Part shown: one piece after another, positions 8,297-15,976 of the stretch | How positions within the stretch are numbered: the stretch's first letter is position 1 | How the letters are laid out: each line of letters starts with the position of its first letter | Assembly: GCF_039595935.1 (NCBI RefSeq) | Contig: NZ_JBCNKR010000004.1 | Coordinates: 1,301,001-1,365,000, forward strand | Source: Flavobacterium sp. | GTDB taxonomy: Bacteria > Bacteroidota > Bacteroidia > Flavobacteriales > Flavobacteriaceae | Reading direction: 5' to 3' | Length of the DNA stretch: 64,000 nucleotides | Position numbers and translations under genes: made by a program | Notes under the pieces: model-generated | Seen by the model: only the letters and a program-made list of their open reading frames with translations | Told to the model about the DNA's origin: nothing | The model's database searches: none

Positions 8297-9598
8297 ATGA
8301 AAACGAAATTACTTTTTATAGCACTTGTAACATCAGTTTTGAGTTCTTGCGGAGCGCAAAGCCAAACTACTGTTTATGCAAAAAACTCAGATATAAGCGA
8401 TAACCTAGACCTTAGAGCAGTAGCTTCGATGTTTGGTGAATCTGCTAACCTTCAGGATTTTGAAAGAAGATTAAACGATCCTAAATATCAAATTTCTAAC
8501 CTTGATTTAAATGGAGATGACGAAGTAGATTATTTACGTGTAATCGAATCTGTAGAAGACAGAACTCACGTTGTAATTATTCAGGCTGTACTTGACCGTG
8601 ATGTTTATCAGGATGTTGCTACAATTGATGTTGAAAGAGACAATTATAACAAAGTAAGTGTTCAGGTTGTAGGTAATACTTACTTATATGGAGACAATTA
8701 CATTTATGAGCCTGTTTACAGTGTAGTACCGGTAATTTATACTTCATTTTGGGTTACAAATTACAGACCTTATTACTCAACTTGGTATTGGGGTTATTAC
8801 CCAACGTATTATTCAGCATGGAGACCTTATCCTGTTTACAGATACAGAAACAACATAAATGTATGTATTAATGTACATAACAGTTACAATTATGTAAACA
8901 CTAGAAGAAGCTACAGAGCTCCTGCTATTTACGAAACAAGACGTACTTATGGTTATGAAAGAATGAGACCAAACTTCAGTTTTGCTGACAGACATTCTAA
9001 CGTAAGCAACAGATATGACTTAGATCAAAGAAGAATTGCCAGCAGAGATGTGAACAGAAATTCAAACAATTACAATTATAACAGATCTAATAACGGACGT
9101 CCGGCTTCTGTAGAAAACAGAAACACAACCAGAGATTACAATTCTGGCAGAAATACATCTGATAGAAGTTACAGCAACACAAATCGTGTAACAAATAACA
9201 ACAGAGACAACTCTGCTAATGTAAACACTCCGGCAAGAAACGAAAACACTCAAAGACCTGATTACGGAAGAAACAATTCTAGCCCATCAGTATCAAGAGG
9301 AAATTCTGAAAACAGAAATTATACAAACAGAACATCTACACAAGAGAATCAGCCGCAAAGAAGCTATTCTGAAAACAGAGGAAGTTCATCAAACAGAGCC
9401 AGCACACCTCAGTCAGCTCCAGTTCAAAGAACAGAAGCACCAAGAGGCTACTCTGAAAACAGATCTAATTCTAATGTTTCTAGACCGCAAAGCGCTCCTC
9501 AACGTTCTGAATCACCACGTATGAGTCAGGAATCAAGAGGCGGACAATCGCAAAGAGAAAGCGGTAACGGCTCTAGAGGAGGCGGAAGAAGAGGTTAA
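8297..9598 (+). CDS. Tyr-rich / Asn-Ser-Arg-rich lipoprotein of unknown function
   Basis: The 433-residue product has a lipoprotein signal (VLSSCGAQ, Cys18). Residues about 30-135 form a compact domain with an EF-like stretch (LDLNGDDEVDYLRV) and a valine-rich beta region. Residues about 150-215 are extremely Tyr/Trp/Arg rich. The remaining half is Asn/Ser/Arg-rich low complexity containing recurrent YSENR-type units. The composition suggests a disordered, positively charged surface or matrix component. I do not recognise a named family. A sigma-54-like promoter lies just upstream and a terminator just downstream, so it is monocistronic. Confidence 0.6.
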   Translation: MKTKLLFIALVTSVLSSCGAQSQTTVYAKNSDISDNLDLRAVASMFGESANLQDFERRLNDPKYQISNLDLNGDDEVDYLRVIESVEDRTHVVIIQAVLDRDVYQDVATIDVERDNYNKVSVQVVGNTYLYGDNYIYEPVYSVVPVIYTSFWVTNYRPYYSTWYWGYYPTYYSAWRPYPVYRYRNNINVCINVHNSYNYVNTRRSYRAPAIYETRRTYGYERMRPNFSFADRHSNVSNRYDLDQRRIASRDVNRNSNNYNYNRSNNGRPASVENRNTTRDYNSGRNTSDRSYSNTNRVTNNNRDNSANVNTPARNENTQRPDYGRNNSSPSVSRGNSENRNYTNRTSTQENQPQRSYSENRGSSSNRASTPQSAPVQRTEAPRGYSENRSNSNVSRPQSAPQRSESPRMSQESRGGQSQRESGNGSRGGGRRG

Positions 9599-9624
9599 GA
9601 ATCTCTCAATTAATGTTCAAAATT

Positions 9625-9657
9625 AAAAGCACAATTTGGGGATTGTGCTTTTTTTTA
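9625..9657 (+). terminator. Intrinsic terminator
   Basis: Stem AAAAGCACAAT / ATTGTGCTTTT followed by a T-run, directly after the Tyr/Asn-rich lipoprotein gene. Confidence 0.85.
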
Positions 9658-9672
9658 TCTTTTTAATTATAA

Positions 9673-9705
9673 TTGTCGCTAATTTATTTTAAAACAGTAA
9701 ATTTG
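9673..9705 (+). promoter_or_regulatory. Bacteroidota-type promoter of kup
   Basis: TTG at 9673-9675 and the consensus -7 box TAAATTTG at 9698-9705 are separated by 22 bases. The kup ATG follows 25 bases after the -7 box. Confidence 0.6.
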
Positions 9706-9730
9706 CAACCGTCTTTTATTAAAAATATAC

Positions 9731-11701
9731 ATGAGCGCATCGCATAAAAACTTACATAGTAAGTTGTCTATTGGGGGTTTATTGATAACATTAGGGATTA
9801 TTTATGGAGATATTGGTACATCTCCTTTGTATGTAATGAAGGCCATTCTTGGTGGAGACATTATAAATACTGATATTGTTTTAGGAGGTATTTCTTGTGT
9901 TTTCTGGACCTTGACATTACAAACCACCATAAAGTATGTTCTTATCACTTTAAGCGCCGATAATCATGGCGAAGGTGGAATTTTTGCACTTTATGCATTA
10001 GTTAAAAAAACAAAAATTCAATGGCTCATTGTACCCGCTATCATTGGAGGAAGTGCGCTGCTGGCCGATGGTATTATAACACCGCCAATCTCGATTTCTT
10101 CTGCTGTAGAAGGAATTAGAGCTTTCTATCCAACAATGAAAACCGATACGATTGTTGGTATTGTAATTACAATTTTATTTGTTTTATTCACGATACAACA
10201 ATTTGGAACCAAACTAGTAGGGAAGTTTTTTGCTCCTATGATGCTAATTTGGTTTGCTATGTTAGGAACCTTAGGATTGATTCAGATTATTCATCATCCA
10301 GAAGTAATCAAAGCCATTAATCCATACTATGCATATCATTTATTACAAGTTCACCCAGAAGGTTTTTTTGTTCTTGGATTAGTGTTTTTATGTACAACCG
10401 GAGCTGAAGCTTTATATTCAGACATGGGACATTGCGGTAGAAAAAACATCCGAATTAGCTGGATATTTGTTAAAGCAACTTTAGTATTAAACTATTTTGG
10501 TCAGGCTGCATATTTAACACATCACGTTGGAAAAACATTAAGACAATTAGGAGGTGACAATCCTTTTTATTTAATAATGCCTCACTGGTTTTTACCATTT
10601 GGAATTGTTGTTGCAACTTTAGCTGCTGTTATCGCATCTCAAGCTCTTATTAGTGGATCATTTACATTAATAAATGAAGCAATGCGCTTAAATTTCTGGC
10701 CTAAAGTAAAAATTAAATATCCTACTGAGGTAAAAGGACAATTATACATTCCGTCAATTAACTGGTTATTATTTTTTGGCTGTGTTGGTATTGTATTACA
10801 CTTCAAAGAATCTGGTAATATGGAACATGCTTATGGTCTTGCCATTATTTTGTGCATGATCATGACAACTATTTTACTGAACTATTATTTAATCATGAAG
10901 CGTGTAAAACTATACTTTATGGTACCGCTTATTACAATTTATTTATTGATTGAATTTAGTTTCTTAATTGCCAACATTACCAAATTTATTGATGGAGGTT
11001 TCGTAACTTTAATCATTGCCAGTTTACTTATTTCAGTAATGACAATTTGGTATTTAGCTAAGAAAATCAACAAAAGCTATACTAAAATCATCAAAATTGA
11101 CGATTACAAAAAAGTATTAGTCGAATTGAGTCAGGACTTATCTATTCCTAAATACGCAACACATTTGGTTTATATGACCAATGCGAACCGTGTTGACGAA
11201 TTAGAGGAAAAAGTAATTTATTCGATTTTACAAAAACGACCAAAAAGAGCTGATATCTATTGGTTTGTACACGTAAACATTCTTACTGAACCATATAAAA
11301 CACAATATAAAGTTACCGAGATTGCAAAAGATGATATTTACAGAATCGATTTTAATCTAGGATTTAGAGAGCCTACTAAAATCAATTTAATGTTTAGAGA
11401 AGTAATTCGTGACATGGTAAAACGTGGTGAAGTTGATATCACAAGCCGATACGAATCTTTAAATAAAAACAATATTATTGGAGACTTTAAATTTGTATTG
11501 TCTGAGAAATTCTTATCAAATGACAATGATTTAAGATGGCATGAAAACATTATCATGAACTCTTATTTCTTCATCAAAAAATTAAGTTTATCTGAGGAAA
11601 GAGCTTTTGGATTAGACAGCAGCTCTGTTAAAATAGAGAAATTCCCGATGGTGCTTCATGCTCCTGAAAATATTGGATTGACAAGAATTACAAAAGAATA
11701 A
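9731..11701 (+). CDS. kup: KUP family potassium uptake transporter
   Basis: The 656-residue protein has about 12 membrane helices in its first 440 residues and a cytoplasmic C-terminal domain, the usual KUP architecture and length. The family signature YGDIGTSPLYVMKAI is at residues 25-39, and GGIFALYALV at about 82-91, the segment following the ion-binding helix. KUP proteins import K+ together with protons, especially at low external K+. The gene has its own promoter and a terminator at 11724-11760. No known c-di-AMP riboswitch structure is evident in the short leader. Confidence 0.93.
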   Translation: MSASHKNLHSKLSIGGLLITLGIIYGDIGTSPLYVMKAILGGDIINTDIVLGGISCVFWTLTLQTTIKYVLITLSADNHGEGGIFALYALVKKTKIQWLIVPAIIGGSALLADGIITPPISISSAVEGIRAFYPTMKTDTIVGIVITILFVLFTIQQFGTKLVGKFFAPMMLIWFAMLGTLGLIQIIHHPEVIKAINPYYAYHLLQVHPEGFFVLGLVFLCTTGAEALYSDMGHCGRKNIRISWIFVKATLVLNYFGQAAYLTHHVGKTLRQLGGDNPFYLIMPHWFLPFGIVVATLAAVIASQALISGSFTLINEAMRLNFWPKVKIKYPTEVKGQLYIPSINWLLFFGCVGIVLHFKESGNMEHAYGLAIILCMIMTTILLNYYLIMKRVKLYFMVPLITIYLLIEFSFLIANITKFIDGGFVTLIIASLLISVMTIWYLAKKINKSYTKIIKIDDYKKVLVELSQDLSIPKYATHLVYMTNANRVDELEEKVIYSILQKRPKRADIYWFVHVNILTEPYKTQYKVTEIAKDDIYRIDFNLGFREPTKINLMFREVIRDMVKRGEVDITSRYESLNKNNIIGDFKFVLSEKFLSNDNDLRWHENIIMNSYFFIKKLSLSEERAFGLDSSSVKIEKFPMVLHAPENIGLTRITKE

Positions 11702-11723
11702 TCTGCACGCAGAAAACCAAATT

Positions 11724-11760
11724 AAAAACACTCTTTTAAAATTTTTATCAGAGTGTTTTT
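11724..11760 (+). terminator. Intrinsic terminator of kup
   Basis: Stem AAAAACACTCT (11724-11734) / AGAGTGTTTTT (11750-11760) with an A/T-rich loop and T-run. Confidence 0.8.
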
Positions 11761-11824
11761 TATTTTAAAACGAAAGCTAAACAACAATACACAATTAAAA
11801 ATTTAACTTTCAATCAATTAATAG

Positions 11825-11832
11825 TACCTTTG
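11825..11832 (+). promoter_or_regulatory. -7 box of the RsmB-type gene
   Basis: TACCTTTG matches the Bacteroidota -7 consensus TAnnTTTG and lies 17 bases before the ATG. No clear -33 TTG is seen at the expected distance. Confidence 0.5.
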
Positions 11833-11849
11833 CACCTCAAATATTAGAA

Positions 11850-13064
11850 ATGAGATTACACAGAAATTTAGTTTATACTACCATCGACTCTTTGAATGCA
11901 ATTTTCAATGAAGGAGAATATGCAGATAAAGTGGTAGCAAGAGCCTTAAAAAAAGACAAACGTTGGGGAAGTTCTGACAGGAAGTTTGTTGCTGAAACGA
12001 TATATGAAATTGTTCGCTGGAAACGTTTATATGCAGAAATTGCAGAAGTAAAAGAACCTTACGACAGAGACAATTTATGGAGAATGTTTGCAGTTTGGGC
12101 TGTTTTAAGAGGTTATCCAATTCCGGATTGGAGACAACTTGAAGGAACTCCGGAAAGAAAAATAAAAGGGCGTTTTGACGAACTTTCAAAAGTTAGAGCT
12201 TTAAAAGAATCTATTCCGGACTGGATGGATGAATTAGGTGTAAAAGAATTAGGTGAAAAAGTTTGGGCAAAAGAAATCGCCGCTCAAAATCAGCCTGCTA
12301 AAGTTATTTTAAGAACTAACACGCTTAAAGGAACTAAAGAAAGCCTGAGAAATACTTTGATGGATTTGAATATTGAAACAGAATATTTAAAAGATCAGCC
12401 GGAAGCTTTAGTTTTAAAAGAAAGAGCCAACGTATTTTTAACAGATGCTTTCAAACAAGGGCTTTTTGAAGTTCAGGATGCCAATTCGCAATTAGTTGCC
12501 GGTTTCCTCGATTTAAAACCTGGAATGCGTGTGGTTGATACTTGTGCCGGAGCCGGAGGAAAAACATTGCATATTGCTTCTTTAATGGAAAATAAAGGAC
12601 AATTGATTGCAATGGATTTGTACGAAAGCAAACTAAAGCAATTAAAATTAAGAGCCAAAAGAAATGGTGCTTTTAATATCGAATATCGAATTATTGACAC
12701 TACAAAAGTGATCAAAAAATTACATGAAAAAGCAGATCGTGTATTAATTGATGCGCCTTGCAGCGGATTAGGTGTTTTAAAAAGAAATCCGGATTCTAAA
12801 TGGAAATTACAGCCTGAATTTATCGATAACATTCGTAAAGTTCAGAGTGAAGTTTTAGAAAGCTATTCGAAAATTGTAAAACCTGGAGGAAAATTAGTTT
12901 ATGCAACTTGTTCTGTATTACCTTCTGAAAATCAGGAGCAAGTTCAAAAATTCCTGAAAACAGAAATCGGGCAGCAATTTACTTTTGTAGAAGATCGTAA
13001 ATTATTAGCTTCTGAATCTGGTTTTGATGGTTTTTATATGGCATTATTAGAGCGTAAGAAATAA
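11850..13064 (+). CDS. RsmB/NOP2-family RNA (cytosine-5) methyltransferase
   Basis: The 404-residue protein has an N-terminal NusB-like helical part (about 1-150) and a C-terminal SAM-dependent methyltransferase of the RsmB/NOP type. Motif I is VVDTCAGAGGKTLHIA, motif IV LIDAPCSGLGVLKRNP with one of the two conserved cysteines, and motif VI VYATCSVLPSENQ with the other, which is the catalytic nucleophile in this family. The likely reaction is m5C formation in rRNA. Bacteroidota often carry several paralogues, so identity with RsmB (C967) is not certain. It ends in the 3'-hairpin family at 13088. Confidence 0.85.
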   Translation: MRLHRNLVYTTIDSLNAIFNEGEYADKVVARALKKDKRWGSSDRKFVAETIYEIVRWKRLYAEIAEVKEPYDRDNLWRMFAVWAVLRGYPIPDWRQLEGTPERKIKGRFDELSKVRALKESIPDWMDELGVKELGEKVWAKEIAAQNQPAKVILRTNTLKGTKESLRNTLMDLNIETEYLKDQPEALVLKERANVFLTDAFKQGLFEVQDANSQLVAGFLDLKPGMRVVDTCAGAGGKTLHIASLMENKGQLIAMDLYESKLKQLKLRAKRNGAFNIEYRIIDTTKVIKKLHEKADRVLIDAPCSGLGVLKRNPDSKWKLQPEFIDNIRKVQSEVLESYSKIVKPGGKLVYATCSVLPSENQEQVQKFLKTEIGQQFTFVEDRKLLASESGFDGFYMALLERKK

Positions 13065-13087
13065 AATTATAAAATCTCAATATTTTT

Positions 13088-13126
13088 AAATTCCAAATTC
13101 CAATTTATAGTTGGGATTTGGAATTT
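13088..13126 (+). terminator. 3'-end hairpin family, copy A (after the RsmB-type gene)
   Basis: AAATTCCAAATTCCAA, a 7-base loop, then TTGGGATTTGGAATTT and a T-run. One pair is U-G in the transcript. Copies B (13366-13404) and C (18521-18560) share the sequence. It starts 24 bases after the stop codon of the methyltransferase gene. Confidence 0.65.
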
Positions 13127-13365
13127 TTTGTTTTTAAAAGTTTAGTCCCTACGGGACATTTTTTTATTGCATGTATTTTTCTACCGATATGTAATCTCTA
13201 CGAGATAGTTTGGGAAAAACTTCGTTACGAATTATATGTCGTTAGAAAACTCTGCGAGATAATCTGGAAAAACTCCGTTAGGAGTTACATATCGGTAGAA
13301 AAAAATGTTCCGTCTCCATCAGATGTCCCATAGGGACTAAATGAATTATATATCCCCAAAACAAA

Positions 13366-13404
13366 AAATTCCAAATCCCAACTATAAATTGGAATTTGGA
13401 ATTT
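13366..13404 (-). terminator. 3'-end hairpin family, copy B (after menE)
   Basis: This is the same unit as copy A in inverted orientation, placed immediately downstream of the minus-strand menE gene. Read on that strand, the sequence is identical to copy A including loop and wobble pair. Confidence 0.65.
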
Positions 13405-13422
13405 AAAATATTTGGAATTTTT

Positions 13423-14463
13423 CTACACCAAACTCGATTTTCGCAATAACTTTCCGTTTTCGTTTTCTTTAAATTTCGGAACAAAAACAATTTCTTTCGG
13501 CTTTTCAAATTTTCCTAAATCATCAAAAAAGTCTTCCGAAAAATCATATTTTTCTCCTTCAATCACCAAAATCAGTTTTTCACCTAAAACAGTATCAGGA
13601 ACACCCGTTACAAAAAAACGGTTATTAATTTTACCAATTAATTTGGCCTCAATCTGTTCCGGAATAAGCTTCACTCCTCCACTATTAATAACATTGTCGA
13701 TTCTTCCTAAAAACACAAATTGATTTTCATTTATTAAATCAACCAAATCATTTGTAACAACAGGTTCATCAGAAATTGAAGAAACATAAATCACCAGACA
13801 TCCTCGATCATCTTTTTCAATTTTCACATTTGGTAAAATCGTAAAAGCAGTTTCTCCTACTCTTTTGGCCGCGATGTGAGTAATCGTTTCGGTCATTCCG
13901 TAAGTTTCGTAAATCTCCGTTTTAAACGGCAGAAGTTTCTCCATAAGATCACTGTCGGTTTTTGCACCTCCAATAATTAACTTCTTTATATTTCCTAGTT
14001 TTTCAAGCGAATTTTGAACCTGCAACGGAACCATCGCCGCAAAATCATATTGTTTATTATTATAAGCCAAAGGCTCTGTAGACGGAACAGCAATATCCAG
14101 TTCTAAACCTAAAATTAAGCTTCGAACAAGCATCATTTTACCGGCAATAAACTGAGTTGGAAGACAAAGCAAAGCTTTATTTCCGGGTTCTAAACCGAAG
14201 AAATCTCCCGTTGCCAATGCCGACTGAATCATGGCTTGTTTTTCTAACCTAACCAGTTTCGGGAGTCCTGTAGTTCCGGAAGTTGTCATTTCGATATACT
14301 CTTTATGATCAAACCAATCCAGAAAAAATTCACCAATAGCTCTTTCGTATGCATCACCTTCTTTGATAAAACTATAACCAATTCGGCACAAATCTGCGGC
14401 ATTTAAATGATAACCATCCAGTTTAAAGTAGTTATGTACATTTCTATGAGTTAAAGTTGGCAT
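13423..14463 (-). CDS. menE: AMP-forming acyl-CoA ligase, MenE-like (o-succinylbenzoate-CoA ligase)
   Basis: The 346-residue product is a short ANL-superfamily enzyme. It has the P-loop TTSGTTGLPKLVRLEKQA (about residue 60), the ETYGMTETITHIA motif (about 190), the hinge region FLGRIDNVINSGGVKLIPEQIE (about 253-274), and a C-terminal NGKLLRKSSL carrying the adenylation lysine. Full-length ligases have 450-550 residues; Bacteroidota MenE proteins are typically about 350, lacking much of the N-terminal subdomain. The reaction would be o-succinylbenzoate + CoA + ATP to OSB-CoA in menaquinone synthesis. No other men gene is nearby, so the assignment rests on family length and motifs. Confidence 0.75.
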   Translation of the reverse strand: MPTLTHRNVHNYFKLDGYHLNAADLCRIGYSFIKEGDAYERAIGEFFLDWFDHKEYIEMTTSGTTGLPKLVRLEKQAMIQSALATGDFFGLEPGNKALLCLPTQFIAGKMMLVRSLILGLELDIAVPSTEPLAYNNKQYDFAAMVPLQVQNSLEKLGNIKKLIIGGAKTDSDLMEKLLPFKTEIYETYGMTETITHIAAKRVGETAFTILPNVKIEKDDRGCLVIYVSSISDEPVVTNDLVDLINENQFVFLGRIDNVINSGGVKLIPEQIEAKLIGKINNRFFVTGVPDTVLGEKLILVIEGEKYDFSEDFFDDLGKFEKPKEIVFVPKFKENENGKLLRKSSLV

Positions 14464-14470
14464 GATATAT

Positions 14471-15424
14471 TTAATTTAAGTTTAAAAATTCAGTTATTTC
14501 ATCATTTTTTATTTCAATTTTACCTGTAAGTTTTTCTTTCCAATTTGTCCAATTGTATTTTTTACTAAAAATAAAAAGCAAAATAGGATACACAATTACA
14601 ACCGGTAAAATAACATCGGCCCCGGCAGAAGGATTAGACATGTCTTTAAATATCGAATGCGTTTGAAAAACAGACCAGTCTGAAGTTACCAATAAAGCGC
14701 CAATAAGATTATTTGCAGCATGAAATCCTAATGCGAGTTCCATCCCGTCATCCATCAAAGTAATAATTCCAAGAAACAATCCTGTTCCTATATAATAAAT
14801 CATAATGATGTAACCCATTTTGGTTACTTCAGGATTAAGAATATGCATTGAACCAAATATAAGCGATGTCATCATTAAAGGAAACCATCTGTTTCTTGCT
14901 AAATTGGCGAAACCCTGCAAAAGATATCCTCTAAAAACATATTCTTCGGTACTGGTTTGAATGGGGATTAAAATAGTTCCAACAACAACTAAAATTAGAA
15001 ACGGAACTAATTTAAAATTCCACACAAATTTTTCCGGAGACTGAAAATAAAGAATAAAAAAACTAATTACAGAGAATATAGTCCACAACAAAAAAGAAAA
15101 GAAAATGCGGTTCCAGTCGACTTTTTTTCTACTAGTAGTAATAGATAAAAGTGTTTGATGGTGCATATATTTTACCACAAAATAAATCCCTGCAAAAGCA
15201 AAAACAAACGACAGCATTACCAAAAACAAAGTAAGATTGGGCTCAAACATTTTTAAAGCCGAATCATTGTCTGTAGGGAAAACGGAATGTTCTTTATAAC
15301 TTTTATAAAGAACCGCAATTGAAAAAGGAATCTGACCTATAAATGACGCTGTGATGATAATAACGGATCCTAAAAGATATTTCCAAAAAAAATTTCCAGG
15401 CTTAACTCCTTGTTCTAAAAACAT
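14471..15424 (-). CDS. CPBP-family intramembrane glutamic endopeptidase
   Basis: The 317-residue membrane protein has about eight hydrophobic segments and the three motifs of the CPBP (CAAX protease/bacteriocin-processing, Rce1-like) family: TEEYVFRGYLLQG (EExxxR, catalytic Glu), FGSMHI (FxxxH), and GFHAANNLIG (HxxxN). Bacterial members cleave membrane-embedded substrates or process peptides; no substrate is suggested here. It ends 7 bases before menE and is probably co-transcribed with it, though a functional link to menaquinone synthesis is not evident. Confidence 0.85.
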   Translation of the reverse strand: MFLEQGVKPGNFFWKYLLGSVIIITASFIGQIPFSIAVLYKSYKEHSVFPTDNDSALKMFEPNLTLFLVMLSFVFAFAGIYFVVKYMHHQTLLSITTSRKKVDWNRIFFSFLLWTIFSVISFFILYFQSPEKFVWNFKLVPFLILVVVGTILIPIQTSTEEYVFRGYLLQGFANLARNRWFPLMMTSLIFGSMHILNPEVTKMGYIIMIYYIGTGLFLGIITLMDDGMELALGFHAANNLIGALLVTSDWSVFQTHSIFKDMSNPSAGADVILPVVIVYPILLFIFSKKYNWTNWKEKLTGKIEIKNDEITEFLNLN

Positions 15425-15539
15425 AAACTTAAAATTTTTAAAATGAGAATTTGATTTAAATAGTAAATCCTATTTTTGTTGTACTAAATAAGAACACTTT
15501 TTATGAGATCTTATTTTAACAGACATTAAATATAACAAA

Positions 15540-15884
15540 ATGATACAAATTTACCATAACCCCCGCTGCGGAAAATCAAGAAATTGTTTAGCTTTTATTG
15601 AAGACACTAAACAAAAATATGAGATAATTCCTTATTTAACCGATACTCCGACTCTTAGCGAATTGAAAGAACTTCTTAAAAAATTAAATTTAAAACCAGG
15701 AGAATTAGTCAGAACCAAAGAAAAAATCTGGATCGATAATTATAAAGGCAAAGATTTAAACGACGACGAAATAATTCAGGCTATGACAGATAACCCCATT
15801 TTAATCGAAAGACCAATCGTTGTAAAAGATGGAAAAGCAATTATTGGGAGAGATTTGGAGAAAGTGGCTTCTTTTTTAGATTGA
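15540..15884 (+). CDS. arsC: ArsC/Spx-family thioredoxin-fold protein (arsenate reductase type)
   Basis: The 114-residue protein opens IYHNPRCGKSRNCLAFI, matching the active-site region HNPxCxxSR of glutaredoxin-dependent arsenate reductases, with Cys9 as the arsenate-binding cysteine. The C-terminal half has NPILIERPIVVKDGKAIIGR with the conserved ERPIV arginine that stabilises the arseno-cysteine. Length is normal. No other ars gene is present, and members of this family are often isolated in Bacteroidota, so an in vivo role in arsenate reduction is uncertain; a general thiol redox role is the alternative. Confidence 0.75.
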   Translation: MIQIYHNPRCGKSRNCLAFIEDTKQKYEIIPYLTDTPTLSELKELLKKLNLKPGELVRTKEKIWIDNYKGKDLNDDEIIQAMTDNPILIERPIVVKDGKAIIGRDLEKVASFLD

Positions 15885-15938
15885 TTATAAAATAATCAAT
15901 TAACATTTTTTTATGATCTTTCTCTTTAAACCAAAAAG

Positions 15939-15946
15939 TAAATTTG
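15939..15946 (+). promoter_or_regulatory. -7 box of the outer-membrane beta-barrel gene
   Basis: A consensus TAAATTTG lies 31 bases before the ATG at 15977. It overlaps an upstream extension of the frame that would begin at 15944, which supports 15977 as the true start. Confidence 0.5.
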
Positions 15947-15976
15947 CCGTCTAAGAAGAAAAAGAAACCAGAAAAA

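Larger units (their letters stand above)
13065..13422. repeat. Nested palindromic repeat cluster between converging genes
   Basis: This 358-base gap contains no convincing gene. From outside in: two inverted copies of a 39-bp hairpin unit (13088-13126 and 13366-13404); inverted arms TTTAGTCCCTACGGGACAT (13141-13159) and its partner at 13323-13341 with one mismatch; inverted arms at 13176-13198 and 13281-13303; and, in the centre, two direct units of about 54 bp beginning CTCTACGAGATA (13196) and CTCTGCGAGATA (13250). GTCCCTACGGGAC (13145-13157) is itself palindromic. It looks like a composite, REP-like repeat. Confidence 0.8.

Noticed and set aside
13118..13508. Open frames within the nested repeat region
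   Set aside because: They run through palindromic repeats, have no coding bias, and their translations resemble nothing; they are by-products of the repeats.
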